Shown here: in pieces, positions 8,798 through 17,061 of the stretch | Numbering within the stretch: the stretch's first letter is position 1 | Layout: every line of letters starts with the position of its first letter | Assembly: GCF_001426405.1 (NCBI RefSeq) | Contig: NZ_LMEP01000001.1 | Location: 125,241 to 189,240, forward strand | Reading direction: 5' to 3' | DNA length: 64,000 bases | From: Streptomyces sp. Root1304 | Lineage (GTDB): Bacteria > Actinomycetota > Actinomycetes > Streptomycetales > Streptomycetaceae | Position numbers and translations under genes: made by a program | The notes under the pieces: model-generated | Databases searched by the model: none | Told to the model about the DNA's origin: nothing | The model's input: only the letters and a program-made list of their open reading frames with translations

Positions 8798-11443
8798 CTA
8801 ACGATCCGCTGACAGCCGCGAAAGACGGGCCGCGGCCCGCGCGGAACCCTCCGGGAATCCGGCCGCGTCGGCCGCCACGATCGCGCGTTCCAGCTGGTCG
8901 GCGGCCTCGTCGAGGCGGCCGATGCCGGCCAGCGCCTCGCCCCGGACGATCTGCAGCTGCGCCCGCACGACCGCCGATTCCGGCGGGGCGAGTTCCCCCG
9001 CGCGAAGGGTGTGGGCGAGCGCCGACTCGTGGTCCCCCGCCTTCAGGCAGTGCCCCGCCAGGTGCTGGAGGGTCAGGACCTGCGTCGACGGATGCCCGGT
9101 GCGGTCGGCGAGCGAGACCGCGTGCACCATGAGCAGTCCGGCCCGGTCGTGCTCGCCGGTCGCGTCCAGGACGGCGGCGTAGTTGACGTACCCGATGGCC
9201 TCGCTGATCGTGTCGCCGACCCGGGCGGCCAGGCCGGGGGCCTTCTCCAGGTGGACGAGCGCCTCGGCGTCCCGGCCCTCCGCGTGCAGGATCCAGCCGA
9301 GCAGCGCCCGCACGCGGGACTGGGCGTCGAGGTCGCCCACCTGCTCGGCCGAGGCCAGCCCCGCTTCCAGGAGCGGCGTCCAGCCGTCCCCGATCCGCAT
9401 GAGCATCAGCGGCCACGGCACCAGGGCGAGCCGCCAGGCGCGGTCGTGCAGGCCGAGGGCGGCGGCCGCGGCGACCGCGCCCTCCAGGGCGGCGCGCTCG
9501 GCGACGTACCAGTCGAGGGCCGTCGCACGGTCCTCGAACTCGCGCGTCCCGGCCGGCCTGCGGGCGTCGGCGGGCAGCGAGTAGCAGGGCTGGGAGCCCG
9601 GCTCGGCGGCGGCGTCCGCCGCGAGCCCCGTGTACAGGTAGTGGTCGAGGAGCCGGGGCAGGCCCTCGGGATCGGCCTGCGGGGCGAGATGGCGGGCGTA
9701 GAGCCGCACCAGGTCGTGCGGCGTCCAGCGGCCGGGCACCGACTCGGTGAGCAGGTGGGCGGCGGCGAGCCGGTCGAGGTCGGCGGAGGCCTGCGCGGGG
9801 GAGGTCCCGGCGAGCGCTCCGGCCGCGAACCGGTCCAGGTCGGAGCCGGTGTGCAGGCCGATGGCGCGGAACAGCCGGGCGGCGGACTCCGGGAGCTGCT
9901 GCACGGTGAGGCGCAGCGCGGCGGAGACGCCCCGGTCCTCGACGTCGAGGAGCATCAGCCGGCCCTGTTCGTCGGCGAGTTCGCCGACCATCTCGTCGAG
10001 GGTCCAGCGCGGGCGTTCGGCGAGCCGGGCGGCCGTCACGCGCAGGGCCAGCGGCAGCCCGTCGCAGAGTCCGGCGAGCTTGGCGGCGGCGGCGGGTTCG
10101 GCGGCGACCCGTGACACGCCGAGGACGGTGGTGAGCAGGGCGGCGGAATCGGCCGGGGGGAGGTGGCCGAGGGGCACGGGGCGGGCGGCGTCGGAGGCGA
10201 TGAGGCCGCCGAGCCGGTCGCGGCTGGTGACCAGGGTGCTGCAGTGGTCGCCGCCGGGGAGCAGGGGCCTGACCTGCTCGGAGGAGCGCGCGTTGTCGAG
10301 GACGACGAGCAGGCGGCGGCTCGCGGTCAGGGACCGGAACAGCGCCCCGCGGGCCTCGACGGCCTCGGGGATCCGCTGCGGCACCACGCCGAGCGCGAGC
10401 AGGAACTCGCGCAGGACGGCGGCGGTCTCGGGCGCGGGGGTGTCGCTGAAGCCGCGCAGGTCGGCGAAGAGCCGCCCGTCGGGGAAGTCGGTGCGCCGCT
10501 CGTACGCCCAGTGCACGGCGAACGCCGTCTTTCCGACACCGGCGGGCCCGGTGACGAGACAGATGGGTCCGTCCCCGGCGCGTACGGCCCGGTCGAGCGC
10601 GGCCAGCTCGGTGCCGCGCCCGGTGAATCCGCGCGGCGCGCGGGGCAGCCCCTCGGGCTTCGGGGCCTCGGCGGGCACGGCGGGGCGGGGCGCGGTGACG
10701 GGCTCGGCGGACCGGAGCAGCGTCGCGTACGCCTCGCTGAGCGTCTCGCCGGGGTCGACGCCGAGCTCCTCGGCGAGCAGCCGGCGGGTGCGGTGGTACC
10801 AGTCGATGGCGTCGGACTGGCGGCCCGAGCGGCCGAGGGCGAGCATCAGCGCGGCGGCGAGGGACTCGCGCAGGGGGTGGGCGACGGCCTCGGTACGGAG
10901 CACGGCGGCGGCCCTCGCGTGCTCGCCGAGGGCGCCGTACGCCTCCGCCAGGGCCTCCACGGAGGCGAGCCGCAGCTCTTCGAGGCCACCGGCGGCGGCC
11001 ACCAGCGGGCGGCTGTGCACGGTGCCGGTGAGCGCGGGCCCCTGCCAGTAGGACAGGGCCTCCCGCAGCATCCGTACCGTGTCGGCGGGCCGGCGCTGCA
11101 CCCCGGCGAGCCCGACGAGCTCCTCGAAGCGGTGCGCGTCGACGAGCGACTCGGGCATCCGCAGCACGTACGCCGACCCCTGCGTGGCCAGCTCGACGCC
11201 GTACGCCTCCGCACCGTGCTCGGCGAGCAGGGCGCGCAGCCGGGAGACGTGTCCCTGGAGCACGGTCTTGGCGTGGGTGGGCGGTTCCTCCTCCCACAGG
11301 GCGTCGATCAGCTGCTGCACGTTGACGGCACTGTTGGGCCGCAGCAGAAGCATCACGAGGAGGCTGGACCGCTTGGCGGGCCCCAAGGCTACGTCCCCGT
11401 CCTCCGTCACCAGCGCAACGGAGCCGAGCAGCCGGAACTCCAC
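8798..11443 (-). CDS. AfsR/SARP-family regulator with NB-ARC and TPR domains
   Basis: 881 residues from the GTG at 11443 (GGAGG 7 nt upstream). Domain order: OmpR-type winged helix (about 5-92), bacterial transcriptional activator domain (about 97-243), NB-ARC ATPase and a C-terminal half of TPR-like helices. The ATPase has a perfect P-loop GPAGVGKT (299-306) and LLVVLDNA as Walker B. This matches AfsR and related Streptomyces antibiotic regulators in length and layout. No biosynthetic cluster is next to it, so its regulon may be local (the repeat-preceded lipoprotein gene) or global. Confidence 0.88.
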   Translation of the reverse strand: MEFRLLGSVALVTEDGDVALGPAKRSSLLVMLLLRPNSAVNVQQLIDALWEEEPPTHAKTVLQGHVSRLRALLAEHGAEAYGVELATQGSAYVLRMPESLVDAHRFEELVGLAGVQRRPADTVRMLREALSYWQGPALTGTVHSRPLVAAAGGLEELRLASVEALAEAYGALGEHARAAAVLRTEAVAHPLRESLAAALMLALGRSGRQSDAIDWYHRTRRLLAEELGVDPGETLSEAYATLLRSAEPVTAPRPAVPAEAPKPEGLPRAPRGFTGRGTELAALDRAVRAGDGPICLVTGPAGVGKTAFAVHWAYERRTDFPDGRLFADLRGFSDTPAPETAAVLREFLLALGVVPQRIPEAVEARGALFRSLTASRRLLVVLDNARSSEQVRPLLPGGDHCSTLVTSRDRLGGLIASDAARPVPLGHLPPADSAALLTTVLGVSRVAAEPAAAAKLAGLCDGLPLALRVTAARLAERPRWTLDEMVGELADEQGRLMLLDVEDRGVSAALRLTVQQLPESAARLFRAIGLHTGSDLDRFAAGALAGTSPAQASADLDRLAAAHLLTESVPGRWTPHDLVRLYARHLAPQADPEGLPRLLDHYLYTGLAADAAAEPGSQPCYSLPADARRPAGTREFEDRATALDWYVAERAALEGAVAAAAALGLHDRAWRLALVPWPLMLMRIGDGWTPLLEAGLASAEQVGDLDAQSRVRALLGWILHAEGRDAEALVHLEKAPGLAARVGDTISEAIGYVNYAAVLDATGEHDRAGLLMVHAVSLADRTGHPSTQVLTLQHLAGHCLKAGDHESALAHTLRAGELAPPESAVVRAQLQIVRGEALAGIGRLDEAADQLERAIVAADAAGFPEGSARAAARLSRLSADR

Positions 11444-11641
11444 CAGTACACCTCCGCGATATCCCTCTCCCCCATTTCCCCAGCAGTCGAGGATACGTGG
11501 AAGGGGAGCCTCAGGAACGCCGCGAGTCCGGGGGCGGTCGCGATGGGGTGGGGGAATGGCCGGGGGAGGGTGGTTTCGCGGCGTTGGTGGGGGCGGTGTT
11601 GGTGGCGGCCCGGCCTCGGGCCGATGTCCCCGCGGCCGCAC

Positions 11642-13825
11642 TCACTTCTGCCCCGTAGCCCCCTCGCGGGCCACGTGCAGCCGTGCCTGTTCCTCCTCGA
11701 CGATCTGGCGGGCCATCGCCATGTCCGAGACGTCGACCGCGTCCGGCGTCGACTCGGCGACCGCGCTGCGCCGTGCGTACGCGTCGAACAGCCGGGTCTT
11801 GTTCTTGAGCATGTCCACCATCCGCTCGTCGACGCCGCCGGTGGTGAGCAGCCGGTGCACCCGGACGGAACGCAGTTGCCCCATGCGGTGGGCCCGCGCG
11901 ATGGCCTGGTGCTCGATGGTCGGTTTGATCTGGGGCTCACAGATGATCACGACGGAGGCGGCCTGCATGTTGAGCCCCACCCCGGCCGCCTCGATCTGCG
12001 CCACGAGCACGGCATGGCCGGGCGCGGCGGCGAACTCGTCCACCAGCTGCTGACGGCGTGCGGGCGGCACGCTGCCCGAGAGCGGACCGAACACGGGGCC
12101 GCCGGCGTCGCTCGGCGTACCGGCCAGGGCGCCCTTCACCGCTCCGAGGACGTCCCTGAAGTTGGAGAAGACGACGACCTTCAGGCCGTTCTCGGCGGCG
12201 TCCTCGACGATCTCGCGCAGCCGGTTCAGTTTGGCCGACTTCTCGGGGCGGGCGTACGCCGCCCGACGCATCGCCATGAAGTTGCCGGCGCGTACGGCCT
12301 CCAGGTAGGCGTCCTCGTCCGAGGCGCTCGGCTCCTCCCACTCGTCCGTGTGCTGGAGCGCGGGCAGCTCGGTCAGGACGTCCTGCTGGTTGCGGCGCAG
12401 ATAGACCGGGGCGACGGCCTTCCGGAAGGCCGTGGAACCGGCCACGCCGACGGGCTCGCCGACGACGTCGGTCAGCTCGGGCCGGAGGATCCGCACCAGG
12501 CTGCGGAACTCGGCGACCCGGTTCTCCATGGGCGTGCCGGTCATGAAGAGCACGCGTTCGCAGTGCCCGGCCCATTCGGTCACGCTCTGGGAGCGGCGGG
12601 CCTTCGGGTTCTTCACGTAGTGTGCCTCGTCGACGATCAGCATCCCCAGCTCGCCGCTCCCGGGGGCGGGGAATCCGCGCAGGGCGTCGAAGGTGGTGAC
12701 CCCCACGCCGCCCCTGTCCTTCCAGTCGGCGAAGGCTTCCTGCCGGTCGGGGCCGTGCAGAGGCACGGCGCGGAGTCTGCTGCGGGCCTCGATCTCGCGC
12801 GTCCAGTTGATGAGGACGCTGGCGGGGCAGACGACCATGAAGTGGCTCTGCCCCTCGGCGGCGAGATGCGCCAGGGCGGCGAGGGCCTGGATGGTCTTGC
12901 CGAGTCCCATCTCGTCACCGAGGATCACCTTGCGCTGCGCCAGGGCGAAGCGCGCCCCGAAGGCCTGATAGCCGCGCAGGGACACCCGCCGGTGGGTGTC
13001 GTCGAGCGTCTGGTCGCGGACCCGCTCGGCGACCTCGTCGGGCAGGAACCCCTCGGCGGCGGCGGTGTCGGGGCTGCGGCCGGAGATCTCCGCGAGGAGG
13101 CTGTAGTACTCGGCGGAACGCAGCTCGAAGTCGACCCAGGCGGCGACCTCGGTCGAGGGACCGCGCAGCAGGTCCACCGAGGCCTGCGCGAGCAGCTCCG
13201 GCGCCCCGCCCCGCGTCGCTTCCTCGACCAGCCGGCGTACCTCGGCGACGGCCTCCAGCGCACGGGTCCGCCCGGCCTTCCCCACCAGCAGCATCCGCAG
13301 CCGCCCGGCGGCCGGCTTGGCGTCGGCGAGCAGCGGCCCGAGCCGTTCGGACAGCGCCGAGGCGGTGTCGACGGCCCGCCGGGCGTCGGGGCCCGCTTCC
13401 ACCAGCACGTGGAGGGCCGTGACGAGTGCGGTGGTACGCGGCTCCGGACGGTCCACGTCGATGTGGACGGCGACGGTCTCGCGCACGGCGTCGGCTATCT
13501 GCCGCGCCGCGGCGATGACCTGATCGGCGGTCCGCTGCCCCACCCCGGGAATCAGCCGCAGCCGGTAGGAACCGGCGTCGAGCACCTCCCGGACCGACCG
13601 CAGCCCGCTCCGCTCGACCTCCCCGAGCCTGAGCCGCCCCTCGGTGACCTCCTTCAACCGGGCCACCGGGATGGCGTCGAGCGCCTCTTCCGCCGCGGAG
13701 TCGCAGATCGGCGTCAGCGCCGCCCGAACCGCCTCGACGGCCCGCTCGTGATCCCCGACCACGGCCCGAGCCGCCTCGTACAGCCGCCCTCCCGAGGCAA
13801 CCGCCTCCCGCTCGCTGCGCCCCAT
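11642..13825 (-). CDS. SNF2-family DNA helicase/ATPase
   Basis: 727 residues from the ATG at 13825. The N-terminal third contains a helix-hairpin-helix-like LIPGVGQRTADQVIAAA. The SNF2 engine follows: motif I GDEMGLGKT, motif II DEAH in LIVDEAHYVKN, motif III TGTPMEN and motif VI QAIARAHRMGQ. It should be an ATP-driven DNA translocase. The HhH segment suggests DNA binding, perhaps in repair, and SNF2 proteins also occur in phage-defence loci. It does not overlap neighbouring genes and I see no methylase or nuclease partner. Confidence 0.88.
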   Translation of the reverse strand: MGRSEREAVASGGRLYEAARAVVGDHERAVEAVRAALTPICDSAAEEALDAIPVARLKEVTEGRLRLGEVERSGLRSVREVLDAGSYRLRLIPGVGQRTADQVIAAARQIADAVRETVAVHIDVDRPEPRTTALVTALHVLVEAGPDARRAVDTASALSERLGPLLADAKPAAGRLRMLLVGKAGRTRALEAVAEVRRLVEEATRGGAPELLAQASVDLLRGPSTEVAAWVDFELRSAEYYSLLAEISGRSPDTAAAEGFLPDEVAERVRDQTLDDTHRRVSLRGYQAFGARFALAQRKVILGDEMGLGKTIQALAALAHLAAEGQSHFMVVCPASVLINWTREIEARSRLRAVPLHGPDRQEAFADWKDRGGVGVTTFDALRGFPAPGSGELGMLIVDEAHYVKNPKARRSQSVTEWAGHCERVLFMTGTPMENRVAEFRSLVRILRPELTDVVGEPVGVAGSTAFRKAVAPVYLRRNQQDVLTELPALQHTDEWEEPSASDEDAYLEAVRAGNFMAMRRAAYARPEKSAKLNRLREIVEDAAENGLKVVVFSNFRDVLGAVKGALAGTPSDAGGPVFGPLSGSVPPARRQQLVDEFAAAPGHAVLVAQIEAAGVGLNMQAASVVIICEPQIKPTIEHQAIARAHRMGQLRSVRVHRLLTTGGVDERMVDMLKNKTRLFDAYARRSAVAESTPDAVDVSDMAMARQIVEEEQARLHVAREGATGQK

Positions 13826-13906
13826 CCCGCCCCGGCCTCTCTCGCTGTGTCCCCCGCATACTCCCACCGCTGTCCCCCGGCACGGACAAGCCCGAAGACA
13901 TGATCG

Positions 13907-13933
13907 AGGGGCGGCCTCTTGGAGACCGCCCCT
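13907..13933. terminator. Hairpin between SNF2 gene start and gene remnant
   Basis: Arms AGGGGCGG (13907-13914) and CCGCCCCT (13926-13933), plus an inner CTC/GAG, give a near-continuous stem with a TTG loop. It could terminate the remnant on the minus strand. Confidence 0.5.
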
Positions 13934-13949
13934 GACCACACACCGCCCG

Positions 13950-14432
13950 CTGCACTCCGGCCGCCCGGTGTGGGTCCTGGCCGGGCACCGAAGGCTGCCG
14001 GAGTACTGAAGGGGCTGAGCGCACATGACGCACAGGTCCATGTTGCCGTCCGAGCCGTCGTTGGTGGCCTGGGCCCACCATCCGTCCAGGGAACCCGTCT
14101 CGGCGGCCTTGGCCGGCCGGACACGTCAGCCTGACGGACTCGTTCTCGGGCACCTGCGCAGGACCGCTCTGGAGCACCTGGTAACCCTGCGGCGGGACGG
14201 CGCAGACGACGTAGGCCGTGACGTTCATGTCGAACTGCTGGTACAGGTGATGGCCGCTCACCGTCCAGCCCGTCACCTGACCGTCCTCCATCACCGGGCG
14301 ACTGCTGATCAGATCCAGGTCGTGGCCGCTCGGGGTGTTGCCGAAGCCCACGGAACGCGACCAGGCGAGAACGCCGCCCGGCCCCGCACAGAGCTCGAAC
14401 GGCGCCCGATTCCGCCCTCGAACCCACTCCAC
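13950..14432 (-). pseudogene. Frameshifted remnant of a Cys-containing repeat protein
   Basis: On the minus strand one frame reads ...GWTVSGHHLYQQFDMNVTAYVVCAVPPQGYQ...VRLTCPAG and then turns to nonsense. A second frame picks up with LDGWWAQATNDGSDGNMDLCVMCAQP. Both halves have the same repeat pattern (W...N/S..VTxY-VxCA-P) found in actinobacterial secreted repeat proteins. The frame break lies near 14090-14120. No signal peptide or ribosome site is seen upstream of 14432, so the 5' end looks lost too. Decayed gene or sequencing frameshift are both possible. Confidence 0.5.
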
Positions 14433-14751
14433 CCACGAGATCCTTCGGCCAGCTGACCGCCCCCGCTCGTGACTCTGTCACTCGCGATCACATTGCCCCG
14501 ATCGCGGTCGATCCCGGCCATTCCAAGGAACGGGCAGCGAACAACGGAGAACGAAAGAGGCAACGGGCAACACCGACGAACCCCGACTCTCCAGGCGCAC
14601 GCCGTGCCAGACTCCTTCTCGGATGCGAAGCGAAACCACGCCGTCACAGCGGGTGTTCACGGTCAGGTCTCATGGCGACCGGTGATCGCCGGATGACGGC
14701 TCCCGGGAGGGCGGACGGCTCTCGCGGTCACTGTTCAAGGGGAGGTTGATG
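14433..14751. other. Non-coding stretch before XRE gene
   Basis: Less GC-rich than its surroundings, with A-rich stretches near 14520-14580. I see no coherent gene. The only clear element is the ribosome site AAGGGGAGG at 14737-14745, which places the next gene's start. Confidence 0.5.
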
Positions 14752-16005
14752 ATGAGCACGACATTACGTTTTGGTCCGGAACTTCGCCGTTTACGGGTGG
14801 AAGCAGGGCTGACTCTGACCGAGTTCTCCGTGGCGCTCAACTACGACAAGGGGCATGTCAGCAAGGTCGAGCGCGGGGAGCGTTCCGCGTCCCCCGAGCT
14901 GGCCCGACGATGCGACGCCTTCCTCGGCGCGGGCGGCGATCTGCAGCGCCTGGTCATCCGTCCCGAGACGGACTCGCACCCGGACAGCGCCGGTTCCTCC
15001 GCAGCTCCGAACCGCTGGCTCGTCGCGCGCCGGACGGTCCTCTCGGCGGGTACGGGAGCACTGATCGACCTCGGCCTGAAACTCGGCGGCCAGGCGCTGA
15101 CCTCCGCCGACGACCCCCTCCTGCCCTCCTTCCGCATGCAGTTCGACCACCTGCGGCAGCTCGGACAGTCCACCGCGCCCAAGCTCCTGCTGCCCCTGCT
15201 GGAAACGCAGACCCACATGATCGCCGGGCTGGCCGCCGACGCCCGGTCGGGTTCACGGGCACCCGCACTCCTGCTCGCCTCACGGTTCGCGGAGTTCACC
15301 GGCTGGATGGCCCAGGAGGCCGGGGACAGCGACGCGGCACTCAGCTGGACCGGCGAGGCCGCCGAACTGGCGCGCGCCGGCGGTGACCCGCACCTCGGTT
15401 CCTACGCACTGGTGCGACGCGCCCTGGTCACGATGTACGGCGGGGACGCCGCCGGCACCATCGCACTGGCCCGCCGCGCCCAGAGCAGCGAACTCCCACC
15501 GCGCATCCGGGGACTCGCGGCCCAACGGGAGGCCCAGGGGCACGCGCTCGTCGGCAACGAACTCGACTGCCTCCGCAGCCTCGACAGGGCGCGCGAACTG
15601 CTCGCCGGCGACGACGCCCGCAACGGCGCCGGGCCCGTGATCGGCACCTCCCATGTGAGCGACCCGGCGGCGATGTCGACCGGCTGGTGCCTGCACGACC
15701 TCGGCCGCCCCAAGGCCGCCGCCGAGGTGCTCGACCGGGAGTGCCGCCGCCTCCCGCCGCACGCACTGCGTACCCGCACCCGGTACGGCTTCCGCAGGTC
15801 CCTGGCCCACGCCGCCTCCGGAGAGGTCGAGCACGCGTGCACGATCGCCGCGGAGCTGCTCGGCGTCATGCCGGCCGTTCCGTCGGCGACGGTGAACAGT
15901 GACGTCCGGCGTCTCTCACGGGAACTCTCCCGGTTCCGGAGCAGCCGCGCCGTACGTGATCTGCAGCCCGCGCTGGCACGCGTACTCGCCCCCGCGCAGG
16001 ACTGA
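14752..16005 (+). CDS. XRE-family regulator with TPR-like C-terminus and two TTA codons
   Basis: 417 residues. The ATG at 14752 is 6 nt from GGGGAGG; ATG 14749 and TTG 14746 are too close to it. Residues 5-70 form an XRE helix-turn-helix (LRRLRVEAGLTLTEFSVALN, KGHVSKVERGERSAS). The rest is helical and TPR-like, with AALSWTGEAAELARAGGD and TGWCLHDLGRPKAAAEVLDRE. Codons 5 and 14 are TTA (14764, 14791), so translation should depend on the bldA tRNA. The first 20 codons are otherwise AT-rich for this genome, a sign of recent arrival. It is 261 nt upstream of the TIR operon on the same strand and may regulate it. Confidence 0.8.
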   Translation: MSTTLRFGPELRRLRVEAGLTLTEFSVALNYDKGHVSKVERGERSASPELARRCDAFLGAGGDLQRLVIRPETDSHPDSAGSSAAPNRWLVARRTVLSAGTGALIDLGLKLGGQALTSADDPLLPSFRMQFDHLRQLGQSTAPKLLLPLLETQTHMIAGLAADARSGSRAPALLLASRFAEFTGWMAQEAGDSDAALSWTGEAAELARAGGDPHLGSYALVRRALVTMYGGDAAGTIALARRAQSSELPPRIRGLAAQREAQGHALVGNELDCLRSLDRARELLAGDDARNGAGPVIGTSHVSDPAAMSTGWCLHDLGRPKAAAEVLDRECRRLPPHALRTRTRYGFRRSLAHAASGEVEHACTIAAELLGVMPAVPSATVNSDVRRLSRELSRFRSSRAVRDLQPALARVLAPAQD

Positions 16006-16266
16006 CAGCCGCTCCGACGACCGACACCGGCTGGAGCCGCCCGGCTCGCCGGCCCCCTGTCGCGGTCCTGGTCCTTCCGGACCCGCGGACCTTCTGATCC
16101 CCGCCCGCCGCATCACGCCGAGTGGCCCTCGCTTCCTTCGGGCTGCCCGCGTCCGGTGATCCACCGGGCGGCGCGCCTTCCTCCGTACGCCTCCGCTGAC
16201 TGCGCCGTGCCGTCACGGGGCTGCGCCCTTCTCTGTCCCCCGTTCCTCTCACGAAGGGAATCGGCC

Positions 16267-17061
16267 ATGTCCGATGTCTTCATCAACTACCGCACAGGCG
16301 ACGAGGAATCCGCCGCGACCCTGATCGCCCGGGAGCTCCTCCGGCGGTTCGGCCGCGAGCACATCTTCTTCGCCAGCAATTCGATCGAGCTGGGACGCCG
16401 CTACCCGGCCGCACTGGACGGGGCGGCGGAGAAGTGCGACGCGCTCATCGCGGTGATCGGCCCGCGCTGGGCGGAGGTCCTGGGGCCCGACGGCCGCCCT
16501 GCCCTCGAAGCCGAGCAGGACTGGACCCGCCGCGAGATCCGGACCGCGCTCGACCGCGGAGTCCTGGTCATCCCCGTGCTCGTCGGGAAGGCCACCAGGA
16601 TCGACCGCGTCCTCCTCCCGGAGGACCTGCGAGAGCTGGCGGACTGCCAGTACAAGCGCTTCGACCACCGCAACAGCGACGCGGACCTGGCGGTGCTCGG
16701 CGACGCCCTGTCCCGGCAACTGCCCGAGCTGAGCATGGTGGACCGCGACGCCCCCGCGGCGAAGGAAAGGGCGGAGAAGAAGAAGGCCCGCAAGGGGTCG
16801 GCCAAGGACGCGGGGCACACCAGGATGCGGACGCGCGACGTCGAGCAACGCGTGCGCGGCGGCATCGGAAACCTCAACGGCGACCTCGGCACGTTCGTCA
16901 ACGAGCCGCAGGGGCCCGTGAACACCGGTCCGGGGCCCCAGTACAACGCCCCCCACTTCGAGGGCGACAACACCGGCGTCCAGTTCACCGCGGGCGACAA
17001 CAGCAGCACGGTCCACCAGCGTTTCGAACGCGAGCGCCGGCCCTCGGACGACCGACGATGA
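16267..17061 (+). CDS. TIR-domain protein with C-terminal signalling-motif region
   Basis: 264 residues from the ATG at 16267 (AAGGGAA ribosome site). A TIR_2-type domain fills residues 1-165. Its marks are VFINYRTGDEESAATL, FGREHIFFASNSIELG, CDALIAVIGPRWA, DWTRREIRTALDRGVLVIPVLV and LPEDLRELADCQ. A charged linker (KERAEKKKARKGSAKD) leads to a Gly/Asn/Gln-rich tail with GPVNTGPGPQY at 216-226 and GDNTGVQFTAGDN behind it. Bacterial TIR domains are commonly NAD-consuming effectors or signal generators in phage defence; activity here is inference. First gene of a three-gene operon, with ATGA overlap to the next. The tail motif recurs at the start of the next protein. Confidence 0.85.
   Translation: MSDVFINYRTGDEESAATLIARELLRRFGREHIFFASNSIELGRRYPAALDGAAEKCDALIAVIGPRWAEVLGPDGRPALEAEQDWTRREIRTALDRGVLVIPVLVGKATRIDRVLLPEDLRELADCQYKRFDHRNSDADLAVLGDALSRQLPELSMVDRDAPAAKERAEKKKARKGSAKDAGHTRMRTRDVEQRVRGGIGNLNGDLGTFVNEPQGPVNTGPGPQYNAPHFEGDNTGVQFTAGDNSSTVHQRFERERRPSDDRR

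Noticed and set aside
7905..11297. A single 1130-codon minus-strand frame joining the lipoprotein gene with upstream sequence
   Set aside because: Only the last 251 codons have a start, ribosome site and lipobox. The upstream part is antiframe to the AfsR-like gene.
10163..13903. A 1246-codon open frame on the plus strand opposite the AfsR-like and SNF2 genes
   Set aside because: Its translation is Gly/Arg/Glu/Val-rich with no domain, and the opposite strand carries two well-recognised proteins. It is a by-product of GC bias.
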